A stretch of 64,000 nucleotides of DNA from JAZKAR01 sp040389065. Its GTDB lineage: Bacteria; Pseudomonadota; Gammaproteobacteria; Burkholderiales; Casimicrobiaceae. The first letter of the stretch is position 1. Every line of letters starts with the position of its first letter. This document shows positions 33,708-42,156 of the stretch, in pieces. Position numbers and translations under genes: made by a program. Below the pieces are notes generated by a model, which was given only the letters and a program-made list of their open reading frames with translations, was not told where the DNA came from and made no database searches. The stretch is from positions 62,001 to 126,000 of the forward strand of contig JAZKAR010000019.1 in assembly GCA_040389065.1 (NCBI GenBank). The letters are read 5' to 3'.

Positions 33708-35964
33708 GTTCAAACTGAACATAAAAGGTGCGACCTGGAAGCGGTAAATCATAAGGAATATTTCCAGGCGATAAAGTAGGCTCTCTAGCATCTTGATTAA
33801 AAAGATTATTGATAGAAGCACGAAAAGTCCATTCCCCTACAATATTTTCTCGCTGCATAGATAAACCAACAGTGGTGTAATCAGCAATAGGAGATCGTGT
33901 ATCTCCTGGTTGGCGCTTACGATCAGCCACATGGTTAATCATCGCTCCCATTTTCCAAAGAGGCATAAAGCGCCAGTCAGCACGAGCAAAAAATCGTCGA
34001 TGAGGAGCCAATCCTGCGTCTTGACCTGTAGCATCATCAATAGAGTGTTGCAGGGAAAAACTTCCTGTTAACTTTAAATTATGCATAGCCTCCCAAGTAG
34101 CTTCGAACTCAAATCCTTTACCAGTCTGACTACCTGTATTTTGTGTAGTAGAACCTGTGGAAGGATCAGGGTTAGAGGTAAGCTGAATAATATTATTCAT
34201 ACGGTAACGAAACAAACTTAAGTTAGTTTGCAACCGTAGAGTAGGCTGCCAGGAAATACTTAGCTCATTGGTAGAAATAGTTTCTGGCTTAAGATTAGGA
34301 TTACCAATAGTAACGGGATTATTAATATTATATTGTTCCACAAAAGATGGCGCCCGAAATGCTTTACCGTGCAAAGCCTTAACAACAATATTATAGGACG
34401 CATCCCATACCAATGCTAAACGAGGGTTAGTCGTATTGCCAAAATCAGAATAATGGTCTTGACGAACACCAGCCGTTAATGTCCAATCTTTTACCAGACT
34501 CCATTCATCCTGTGCAAGAACATAAGTAACATTGCGTTTATGCGGCTGCATGTAAACTAAAGAGGCATCGCCTGTGACATCAACCAAGCTCCCTAGTGGT
34601 TGAAATACTGTTCCAATGCCAGGTACGGTCACCAAATTATAATTTTTTGATTCAGAAGCCTCATACAAATCTTCGATACGAAACCCTGCTCCAAAACCCA
34701 ATCGATGTTTTTTAAATCCTGTATATGACGTTATCATACTTGCATGCGTATGACGCTCAGAATGGCCTGGATTACCAATCACACCATTCGGAAATGCTCC
34801 GCCAAATGCACCAGGAGGAAAAAGCATAAAAGCAGGATCTGCAAGTTTTTCTTTAATATCGTAATAACCTATGACGGAAGAAAGCTTCCAGTTAGGTTTC
34901 CAGCTGTCATTATTATAGGTCATATCTAGATATATTCTGGATTCCTTCACTTGGCTAGAAGGATCAAGACTTTCTGCTAAACCTGCGCCTGAACCAACCT
35001 CTCGTTGTTGATAGGCCGTACGAAAGTGCCAATAATTACCATAAGCCAAATCTACACGTGCATCTAATGCTTTACGCGAAGCACTTAGGGCACCAGGTGC
35101 TAACGAAGCCTGCGTTCCAAAAAGCGAATCTAAACCTGATTGAAGATCTTTTTGAATAATCCCCTTTTGACCGTCAGTTTTTCCTACACGCAGATAAAAA
35201 GTACTTTCCAGAGCGCCTAATCGACTACCATTTTGTATCCAAAAATCTTGAGTGTTCAAATTACCCGCACGCATTCCAAACTTTGTCCCTTTAGTTTCAG
35301 AAAATGTTTTTGTAATAATATTGATTACACCTGAAAATGCATCGGCTCCATACACTGCAGAGCCTGGCCCTCGAATAATTTCGATACGTGATACATTTTC
35401 AAGAGGAAATCCTCCCCATACCAAGCTTCGATTACCCGTAAATACGTTAGTAATGGGAATACCATTGATTAGCATTAGAACTTGAGGGTTACTTTGAGAT
35501 GCAATTCCTCTAAACTCATAAGTAGAGTTCATATTTATAGTCATTTGTGATACATGTAAGCCGGGCACGCTAGCAAGTGCTTGATCTAAATCTACAGCCC
35601 CCATTGCCTCAATATCTTGAGAAGTAATTACTGTAGCTGTTGAAGGTGCTTGACTTAATGGTTGAAGATTACCTGTCGCAATACTTACCATAGAGATATC
35701 CCCATAAGCCAGGGCCATATCGTCATCGTGTACCTCCTGAGCAATAGCAGGAGAGGCTACGATCAAAATATATAGTGCATGAAGCTTCAAAATAATATTT
35801 TTTAATAATCTCTTACTTAACAGAGATTTTTTTTTATTTCGATAATCAAACGTTAAGTAAAATACCCAAGCAGCTTTTTTAGATATATTTAATAGTATGG
35901 ACGTATGTTCTTTAGCTTGAAATTGTTTTAATAATAGCCCTCTATACTTCAAGAATATCACCAT
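33697..35964 (-). CDS. TonB-dependent outer-membrane receptor
   Basis: 755 residues from the ATG at 35964, chosen for the AAGGAG five bases upstream; a GTG at 36003 is also in frame. The signal peptide ends at ASPAIAQEV near residue 75, after an unusually long basic N-terminus. A plug domain follows (APSTATVITSQDIEAMGAVD, RIEIIRGPGSAVYGADAFSG), then a beta barrel ending in an aromatic strand (GRTFYVQFEHAL). The plug and barrel look complete and active. The cargo cannot be told from sequence; siderophores, cobalamin or another small molecule are possible. The TonB protein at 8356-9288 could energise it. Confidence 0.92.
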   Translation of the reverse strand: MVIFLKYRGLLLKQFQAKEHTSILLNISKKAAWVFYLTFDYRNKKKSLLSKRLLKNIILKLHALYILIVASPAIAQEVHDDDMALAYGDISMVSIATGNLQPLSQAPSTATVITSQDIEAMGAVDLDQALASVPGLHVSQMTINMNSTYEFRGIASQSNPQVLMLINGIPITNVFTGNRSLVWGGFPLENVSRIEIIRGPGSAVYGADAFSGVINIITKTFSETKGTKFGMRAGNLNTQDFWIQNGSRLGALESTFYLRVGKTDGQKGIIQKDLQSGLDSLFGTQASLAPGALSASRKALDARVDLAYGNYWHFRTAYQQREVGSGAGLAESLDPSSQVKESRIYLDMTYNNDSWKPNWKLSSVIGYYDIKEKLADPAFMLFPPGAFGGAFPNGVIGNPGHSERHTHASMITSYTGFKKHRLGFGAGFRIEDLYEASESKNYNLVTVPGIGTVFQPLGSLVDVTGDASLVYMQPHKRNVTYVLAQDEWSLVKDWTLTAGVRQDHYSDFGNTTNPRLALVWDASYNIVVKALHGKAFRAPSFVEQYNINNPVTIGNPNLKPETISTNELSISWQPTLRLQTNLSLFRYRMNNIIQLTSNPDPSTGSTTQNTGSQTGKGFEFEATWEAMHNLKLTGSFSLQHSIDDATGQDAGLAPHRRFFARADWRFMPLWKMGAMINHVADRKRQPGDTRSPIADYTTVGLSMQRENIVGEWTFRASINNLFNQDAREPTLSPGNIPYDLPLPGRTFYVQFEHAL

Positions 35965-36025
35965 ATGCTCCTTCTTATTTTGATAAGGGCAAGAGCCATC
36001 CACCTCTATGTCTTTTAGCTAATCC

Positions 36026-36853
36026 TTAATATATTATGGTAGGAAGCCAGGATCTATGAGAGTGCCCTTCATAGGCAATATCGGCACAAGAAGTAGGAAA
36101 CAATACCCCCTCTGGTTTACTAGAAGCTTCTATAAAACATGGCAGCATTCCCGCTAAAAATATTGGAAATGTAAACAGATATAGTTCTTGTGGCAATAAA
36201 CCCATATCTGCACATAAAGCAGATATTAAGCCAGCGTAGTTAATACGCATTCGACGGCGACTGGTCAATAAAAAATTGTCAATTTCTAAGGCTAAATTTA
36301 GATAGCTTCCTTGATCTAGTCCTAAATCTTTAGCTAAAGCTAAAATATGTACGTTGCGCTCATCCTTGTTAAGAAGAGGACGACCATACCCTGCAATATT
36401 ACGATGAAGCTGTAACTCTGAACATACACTTTCTTCAAGCGTTTTTTCTTTTTTTAATTGATCGCTCGCATGAATAAAAAAAGTAATAGCCCTAAAGCAT
36501 ATACTACAACCATAAATAGATCCTTCAGATACAGCTAAGGCTGATGCAATACCTAAACTACCTGTACTTCGGGAACTTCCTGCTAATCCTGCAATACGAT
36601 TATTCCAGATACGAGCATCCGGATAACTAGTATAAGTCCACATAGCTTCCAAAAGACGTAATTGTTCGAGAGAGAAGCGACGGCCTGTAATACCAAACAT
36701 ATAAAGCTCCATCCAGCTCATATTTTTAAGCTCAGTATGCAGATTATGGCCTCTGAAAATGGTATGGTTGCCTCCAAAACATGCCCCCATTCGGCTTTTC
36801 ACAACCCCAATATGTTCTTGTAAAAACTTTGGTCCCTTTTGAAAAGTGCTCAC
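36026..36853 (-). CDS. Citrate synthase-like protein B, catalytic residues not conserved
   Basis: 275 residues with a GTG start overlapping the stop of the preceding gene by four bases. The fold follows the citrate synthase/citryl-CoA lyase small form: FRGHNLHTEL, then GIASALAVSEGSIYGCS, GYGRPLLNKDERNVHILALA and MRINYAGLISALCADMGLLP. At the three places where citrate synthases have their catalytic His, His and Asp, this protein shows Tyr (GSIYGCS), Arg (GYGR) and Ala (NYAG). It is therefore probably not a citrate synthase on its own. With the neighbouring copy it may form a heterodimer in which one subunit is structural. Confidence 0.75.
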   Translation of the reverse strand: MSTFQKGPKFLQEHIGVVKSRMGACFGGNHTIFRGHNLHTELKNMSWMELYMFGITGRRFSLEQLRLLEAMWTYTSYPDARIWNNRIAGLAGSSRSTGSLGIASALAVSEGSIYGCSICFRAITFFIHASDQLKKEKTLEESVCSELQLHRNIAGYGRPLLNKDERNVHILALAKDLGLDQGSYLNLALEIDNFLLTSRRRMRINYAGLISALCADMGLLPQELYLFTFPIFLAGMLPCFIEASSKPEGVLFPTSCADIAYEGHSHRSWLPTIIY

Positions 36854-37659
36854 ACATCTTCTCCCTCTAAGTCTTTTTCTTCCAACTCAATTTTTCCAAA
36901 TGGAAATTTTTTATGACCATAATCACGCTGTTCTAGCGCATGCGCCGCAGCACCAGGAAGCCTTAACAACAAATAAAGCATTTCTCCCTGATCAGGCGTA
37001 AAACCCAAATCGGAAAATGCAGCTGCCGCTACACCTGATAAATTAAGAGGACACCCCGCATATACCTCTAAATCTATATAGTTTTGTTCTAACCATGGCA
37101 AATAACCTCCCACTTTATATGCAGCAAGAGACATTAAAGTGCTCTTCACAATCCCTGCAGTTTTTACGCCATGTGGATCATAGCCAGGCGCATGTTCTGG
37201 AGCAGGCCAAATACTTCCTGGCATAACTTTAGTAGAATGAAACCACTCATTCCATGCCTGAAGGTCAGTACCGCATATCCTCCATCCATCCATCGCAAAA
37301 AATATTTCCCGTCCCCCTGATAGCTCGCCAGCTCCCACTCCCAAAGCTGCCATTAAACAAGCAGCAGCAGGTGATCCCCCTACTCCACCGCACATAGCTG
37401 CATGAACTGAAGTATCTCGAGGCCCAGGATTTGCCAAAGCTACCGCTAACGCTTCTAACATATTAGCCTGTATTAAAGTGGGAGGCTCTAGACGAAAAAG
37501 AAGATAGAGCATCTCCACCCAGCGAGCTTGGCCCAACATTTCACCATAAACATCATAACCACAGCAATAGGCTTTTTGAGTTGCAAATACGTTATCAGGC
37601 TCTGGTTCTTCCTGCCAAATTTTGCTATAAATAACATTCGAAGATGGAGAAAAGCTCAT
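36850..37659 (-). CDS. Citrate synthase-like protein A, catalytic residues altered
   Basis: 269 residues. Family-like stretches are GPRDTSVHAAMCGGVGGSP, GVGAGELSGGREIFFAM, APGYDPHGVKTAGI and PLNLSGVAAAAFSDLGF, then LRLPGAAAHALEQRD. By motif position the first catalytic His is Ser (GELSGG where LHGG is usual), the second may be kept (PGYDPHG, His163), and the Asp is Ser (NLSG where NVDG is usual). It starts 11 bases after the ThDP enzyme and overlaps protein B. It may act on an acyl-CoA or 2-oxoacid made by the ThDP enzyme; this is inference. Confidence 0.75.
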   Translation of the reverse strand: MSFSPSSNVIYSKIWQEEPEPDNVFATQKAYCCGYDVYGEMLGQARWVEMLYLLFRLEPPTLIQANMLEALAVALANPGPRDTSVHAAMCGGVGGSPAAACLMAALGVGAGELSGGREIFFAMDGWRICGTDLQAWNEWFHSTKVMPGSIWPAPEHAPGYDPHGVKTAGIVKSTLMSLAAYKVGGYLPWLEQNYIDLEVYAGCPLNLSGVAAAAFSDLGFTPDQGEMLYLLLRLPGAAAHALEQRDYGHKKFPFGKIELEEKDLEGEDV

Positions 37660-37670
37660 AAATTCATTCC

Positions 37671-39491
37671 TTATTTCGTACTATGAGAAGATAAACTACT
37701 TTTCCCACCAGCTAAAACTCCAACACGAATATCTATAGGCGGTATTTCATTACGGTCAATATGCACATCTAGCAACGTTGGCCCTTTATGCTTACAAATC
37801 GCATCGATATCTAAACTGTCGAAATCTTCAGGTGAACGAATCACATATGCTTTGGCTCCTAAAGCATGTGCGAGCGTTTCAAAATTGGTTTGGGGCAGTT
37901 CAAAAGCCCCTCGCTCAGCCCCTGCCAAAATTTGCCCATGCTTAACCATTCCAAAAGCTGCATCGTTAAGAACAACAAAAATAACGGTCAGTTTTTCTGC
38001 AACAGCCACTGAAATTTCCTGACCACTCATCAATACGCTACCATCACCTGTAATACAAACAACAGGTACTTCAGAATTACCTAACGCGGTACCTATAGCG
38101 CCCCCTATCGCCCATCCCATTGAAGCAAAATTAGGCGTAAGCCGTAGCCAGCCTCCATCTGTTCTTCGTCGTCCAGCCGAAAGGTTACGTTGAGTCGTAT
38201 TCGTTCGACGATCACTAAACCGTCGATCTTTTGATAAATGTAAATAATGAATAGCCCAAGAAACGCTATTGCCCGTATCCGCAAAAAAACGAGTGTTTGA
38301 AGGAAAACGGTGGCCTAGCTCTCTCATCAGGCGTTGTGGCTTAATAGGCGTAGCGTTACTTTCATAGGCATCTAATTCAGTCAGATAAAATTTTGGCTTT
38401 TCATCTGTTTCAGTTAGCAACGCGGAATCGGAAAGCGATTTTTCCTCAAAAAACAAAGAGTTAGCTCCATATATTTTTTTAATTAGAATGTTGAAAATAG
38501 AAGGAATATGACCCTGAACATGAAGAGAAGCCATGGGAGTATAGGCAAACCCCTTTTTTGAGTCATCTATATGTATAAGACGGTTATTAAGTAGTGCTGT
38601 ATTCCACCCTCCACTATTCCATTCATTCACATCTATGCCAATAGCAACAATAGCTTCGATAGAGGCGTCTTTCAGAAGGTTTTCTGTAGAACGGTGTCCG
38701 CTAAAGCCAAAAACCCCCTGAAAGAGAGGATGATTAGGATTAACTAATCCCTTAGCATTTGCAGTAGTAATCACAGGCGCGTTCTTAAGCTCAGCCAGAC
38801 GCAGAATAGAACCAATGGCTCCGCTACAACGATTTCCAATAAGAAAAACCACATTAGAAGTATTTAACAGTTTTTGATAAAGCGTTTCAACTGCATCTTC
38901 ATTAATAAGAGATTCAGCAGCCAGTAAGCTCTGCAAGTTATAGGAGGGTGTTGTTAAACCCGTCGAGCTTCGAAAAATATCAACAGGAATAGATAGATGT
39001 GCTGGTCCATTAGGTACCCCTGTTGCATATTGCAATGCATTAATTAATTTTGTTTCCATTTGTTGAGGATGAGATACAAGGGTACTATAATGCGTACAAT
39101 AATTAAACATTCCTACGATATCGGTACCGGTGCAAGAAGATTCTTGTAAAGCATCCCGACCGAACATTGGTAGAGCAGATTGCCCCGTAATCACCAACAT
39201 TGGTACTTGATTTTCATTCGCGCAGGCTACTCCTGTTATCAAATTAGTAGCGCCCGGCCCTGAAGTTCCACAGCACACCCCTATTTTGCCTGTTTCACGC
39301 GCATAACCATCAGCCATAAAAGCTGCGCCCGTTTCATGCCTAGCAATTACAGGGCGTATACCACCCCGGCGGCTACTACGAGCGAGAGCATTATATAAAG
39401 GTTCAATCGCTCCTCCTGGAATCCCAAATACATATTCCACTCCAATTTGTTCTAAGTAAGCCACCAATAATTCAGCAACATTCAACGTCAT
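37671..39491 (-). CDS. ThDP-dependent enzyme of the acetolactate synthase family
   Basis: 606 residues from the ATG at 39491, chosen for AGAGGA just upstream; longer in-frame starts give a 36-residue extension. The N-terminal domain has YVFGIPGGAIEPLYNAL, the catalytic Glu in ARHETGAAFMADGYARE, and TSGPGATNLITGVA. The ThDP/Mg site is CITGDGSVLMSG followed by VVLNDAAFGMV. Between the middle and C-terminal domains is an Arg-rich insertion (DRRTNTTQRNLSAGRRRTDG) absent from ordinary acetolactate synthases. No small regulatory subunit gene adjoins, so a role outside valine synthesis is likely. It is the first gene of the operon. Confidence 0.85.
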   Translation of the reverse strand: MTLNVAELLVAYLEQIGVEYVFGIPGGAIEPLYNALARSSRRGGIRPVIARHETGAAFMADGYARETGKIGVCCGTSGPGATNLITGVACANENQVPMLVITGQSALPMFGRDALQESSCTGTDIVGMFNYCTHYSTLVSHPQQMETKLINALQYATGVPNGPAHLSIPVDIFRSSTGLTTPSYNLQSLLAAESLINEDAVETLYQKLLNTSNVVFLIGNRCSGAIGSILRLAELKNAPVITTANAKGLVNPNHPLFQGVFGFSGHRSTENLLKDASIEAIVAIGIDVNEWNSGGWNTALLNNRLIHIDDSKKGFAYTPMASLHVQGHIPSIFNILIKKIYGANSLFFEEKSLSDSALLTETDEKPKFYLTELDAYESNATPIKPQRLMRELGHRFPSNTRFFADTGNSVSWAIHYLHLSKDRRFSDRRTNTTQRNLSAGRRRTDGGWLRLTPNFASMGWAIGGAIGTALGNSEVPVVCITGDGSVLMSGQEISVAVAEKLTVIFVVLNDAAFGMVKHGQILAGAERGAFELPQTNFETLAHALGAKAYVIRSPEDFDSLDIDAICKHKGPTLLDVHIDRNEIPPIDIRVGVLAGGKSSLSSHSTK

Positions 39492-39810
39492 GTTTTCCTC
39501 TGACAACTTTGTAATCATTCTCTGTTTCCTATACTTCTTATTTTTTAGAATCCGCAAGAAGTAGTATGTTAAAAAATCAGTTAAATTCAAATACTTCATG
39601 AATTTTCAAAAGTATAGCCAATAAAACAAACGAAATCAAACGATATTTGAACGATATAAGTTATTCAGCGGCTGATATTGGATTTAATTGAGCGCTTTTA
39701 CAAAAAAATGAAGCTGCTAATGTGGGAATGGGTATGGTATGAGGGGATGTACGCCATAACAATAAGTGCTATTATTTTGTTAGAACAATTCAGGCTCTTC
39801 AGGTGCGCGT
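39492..39810. promoter_or_regulatory. Divergent upstream region of the ThDP operon and the PGDYG gene
   Basis: 319 bp between the operon start and the divergent gene at 39811. It must hold the promoters of both. I could not assign -10/-35 pairs or an operator with confidence. A repeated element, caaacgatatttgaacgatat, at about 39639-39659 contains two acgatat-like units. Confidence 0.3.
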
Positions 39811-40239
39811 ATGAACCATTTGAACAATATTGATTTACGTACAGATAAATATAGCCATTCTTATATTAAAAACGAAATCGTTAACGTCTGTTTTGCTACC
39901 AGTAGAGGTGAGCTCAACAGCGACGAAGGGCTGAATGCCTATAATGCGGGGGATGCCTTAATTACTGGCTCAACAGGTAGCCAATGGTGTGTTTCTAGAG
40001 ATCGCTTTAACGCTAAATATGAGGCTTTACCACCATTAAACCATGGTGAAAATGGCACTTATCGAAATAAGCCGATTCCAGTTTTGGCTAAACAAATGAA
40101 TACCCCTTTTTCAATTGCACGCTCAGAAAAAGGCGATGTGCTGCAAGGGTTTGCGCAAGACTGGTTAATACAATATGCGCCAGGAGATTATGGTATTGTA
40201 ACGAATATGCGATTTCAACTTGTATATCGCAAAGCTTAA
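39811..40239 (+). CDS. PGDYG-motif protein, function unknown
   Basis: 142 residues, soluble. The C-terminal DWLIQYAPGDYGIVTNMRF carries the motif that names the PGDYG family, small proteins of unknown function. The middle has DALITGSTGSQWCVSRDRF, like the first half of that fold, which often occurs as a duplicated beta barrel. It is divergent from the ThDP operon and may or may not belong to it. Confidence 0.7.
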   Translation: MNHLNNIDLRTDKYSHSYIKNEIVNVCFATSRGELNSDEGLNAYNAGDALITGSTGSQWCVSRDRFNAKYEALPPLNHGENGTYRNKPIPVLAKQMNTPFSIARSEKGDVLQGFAQDWLIQYAPGDYGIVTNMRFQLVYRKA

Positions 40240-40415
40240 AATTAATTTTTTATACATATATTATTGATATAATTAAACTTTATAGCCTACTATCGTCACC
40301 GTTTTTTAACATAAAACGTTTGCGCACATCCTACGCTAGGCCATTTAAAAAAATAAGGCTCGAATTAAATAACAACGTTGAATACTTCCATGCATCTATC
40401 AAAAAATAGGCACCG

Positions 40416-40913
40416 CTAAAGTAAGAGTTTTTCCATTGTAAAAAGTGGCATTCCCTGAAGCTCTTGAGGCTCTTCGCCATTTAGTTGTATAAACCCGCAT
40501 TGCTCATAAAGGCGAATCGCAGGTTTCAAAAAATCAGTAGTGCTAAGATACAAGCGTTTATAACCATGCATTCTGCTATATTTCTCTAGCTCGTTAAGTA
40601 GTAATATGCCCAAACCACATCCTCTTGCCTCTGGCAATATACTTAAACTACGAATATATAAAGACATTTTATTAGGCACACCTGCGATTGTTCCCATTAT
40701 ACGATCATTTACTAACCCTACCCATACAGGGCCTTCGCTCCAACGACTTAATATTTGCTCAATACTAGGAGTAGCCACTAAGTAAGCTTCTTTTGTATAA
40801 AACGCTTTATATTCTGCAAATGCGTTACTTAATATAAAAGAAATACTTTTAATATCATCAACAGTAGCTATTCGTATAGTGCAAACTATATCTTCTTTAA
40901 AATTATTTTTCAT
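40416..40913 (-). CDS. GNAT-family N-acetyltransferase
   Basis: 165 residues. The acetyl-CoA binding motif A is LSILPEARGCGLGILLLNELE, preceded by the beta strand WVGLVNDRIMGTIAG and followed by YKRLYLSTTDFLKPAIRLYEQCGF. The acceptor cannot be predicted. It stands alone between AT-rich gaps on the minus strand. Confidence 0.85.
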   Translation of the reverse strand: MKNNFKEDIVCTIRIATVDDIKSISFILSNAFAEYKAFYTKEAYLVATPSIEQILSRWSEGPVWVGLVNDRIMGTIAGVPNKMSLYIRSLSILPEARGCGLGILLLNELEKYSRMHGYKRLYLSTTDFLKPAIRLYEQCGFIQLNGEEPQELQGMPLFTMEKLLL

Positions 40914-41009
40914 TAATTTTTAATTTTCTTATTTAAATTAAATTTGAAATATTAATTTAAGATACAAACATATGAATAAACATCGTTGAAAAATTAATCG
41001 TATTTACAC

Positions 41010-41810
41010 CTAAGAAGCAGATAAAAAATCTTTCACGCAGCTAACAAAATCATTTGGATTCTCAAGATGAACTGCGTGCGCCGCGTTATCTATTTGTGAA
41101 GATAATACATTAGGTGGCAATATATCGCTCCAAGTTCCCTGAGGAAATACACTATCATTTTGCCCGTTTAACAGTAATGTTCTTACATGAAACCGATGTA
41201 AGTCATGTGTTCGATCAAAGGCGGCAATTGCCTCAACTTGTTTAGCAAATGCTGAAGGCGTTTGTGGATACGGATATTCGATCGCTGCTTGTACAGCTTG
41301 ATCGACTGCTTGCGGATGATTAAAAAAACTTGGTGACAAAATCCAGAAAAAAAGATTACGAAACCAGGCTTGTATCTCACTAGCGTTGCGGAGATTTTTG
41401 AATGATGATGCCCAATCAGCGAATAATTGGTTATTGCGTTTTGAGTTACATGGTGACGTTGCCACCAAAATGAGGGAATGGAGCCTATCTGGGTAACTTA
41501 AAGCAAACTCTTGGGCAATGAAGCCGCCCATTGAGTGACCAAGCAAACTCACTGATGGCAAACCAAGGTGGTCGAAGAGTGCCAAACAATCGTTCGCTAT
41601 GTTCGGAATTGTAATGGTTTCTTCACTACAACGCGTTCTACCTGCGCCTCGGTTATCAAATAGTATGGTGCGATAGTCGGCAGCTAGCTCTCCAATAATC
41701 GGCAGCCAACTTTGAGAGTCTGAGGCAAGCCCGGCAACCAGGCATAGCGGCGGGCCATTGCCATGGACTTCATAATAAATATCAGCATCTGCAAGAGAAA
41801 GAATTGGCAT
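41010..41810 (-). CDS. Alpha/beta hydrolase
   Basis: 266 residues. The nucleophile elbow is SLLGHSMGGFIAQEF; the acid is likely the Asp in LLNGQNDSVFP; the base is the His in AAHAVHLENP. The oxyanion-hole region is GNGPPLCLVAGLASDSQSW. The whole looks like a 3-oxoadipate enol-lactonase or esterase-type enzyme; the substrate is unknown. A single gene with no operon partner. Confidence 0.85.
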   Translation of the reverse strand: MPILSLADADIYYEVHGNGPPLCLVAGLASDSQSWLPIIGELAADYRTILFDNRGAGRTRCSEETITIPNIANDCLALFDHLGLPSVSLLGHSMGGFIAQEFALSYPDRLHSLILVATSPCNSKRNNQLFADWASSFKNLRNASEIQAWFRNLFFWILSPSFFNHPQAVDQAVQAAIEYPYPQTPSAFAKQVEAIAAFDRTHDLHRFHVRTLLLNGQNDSVFPQGTWSDILPPNVLSSQIDNAAHAVHLENPNDFVSCVKDFLSAS

Positions 41811-42007
41811 TTATAAGATCATTTAAAGACATTTAAAGGGTTTCTCGGTCAACTTGCAGCATTATTCGTATTGCAAGTACCTTCAATTTAGCGTATTGGT
41901 AACATTTATTATAAAGCCTAAGCATCTTAATTATTTTAGGCACTTATAGCAAAATAAATTTTGAAGAATTTCTAGATGGATACTTAAAACTTTTCAATGC
42001 GCAAAAA

Positions 42008-42048
42008 ACAAAGCGGGCGATAAAATTAAATTTTATCGCCCGCTTTTA
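42008..42048 (-). terminator. Rho-independent terminator of groEL
   Basis: A perfect 18-bp stem (42010-42027 and 42029-42046) around one base: aaagcgggcgataaaatt and its complement. On the minus strand a T-rich run follows, so it ends the groES-groEL transcript; it may work in both directions. Confidence 0.85.
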
Positions 42049-42156
42049 AATACCTAACAAGGTAAGTAAAGCTGTAATCTTTTAAACTTAGCAGATTAAA
42101 AACTTGCAATAACCTACTTAAATTTTAATTCAAGTTCAAGCTTTACTAACGCCCTA

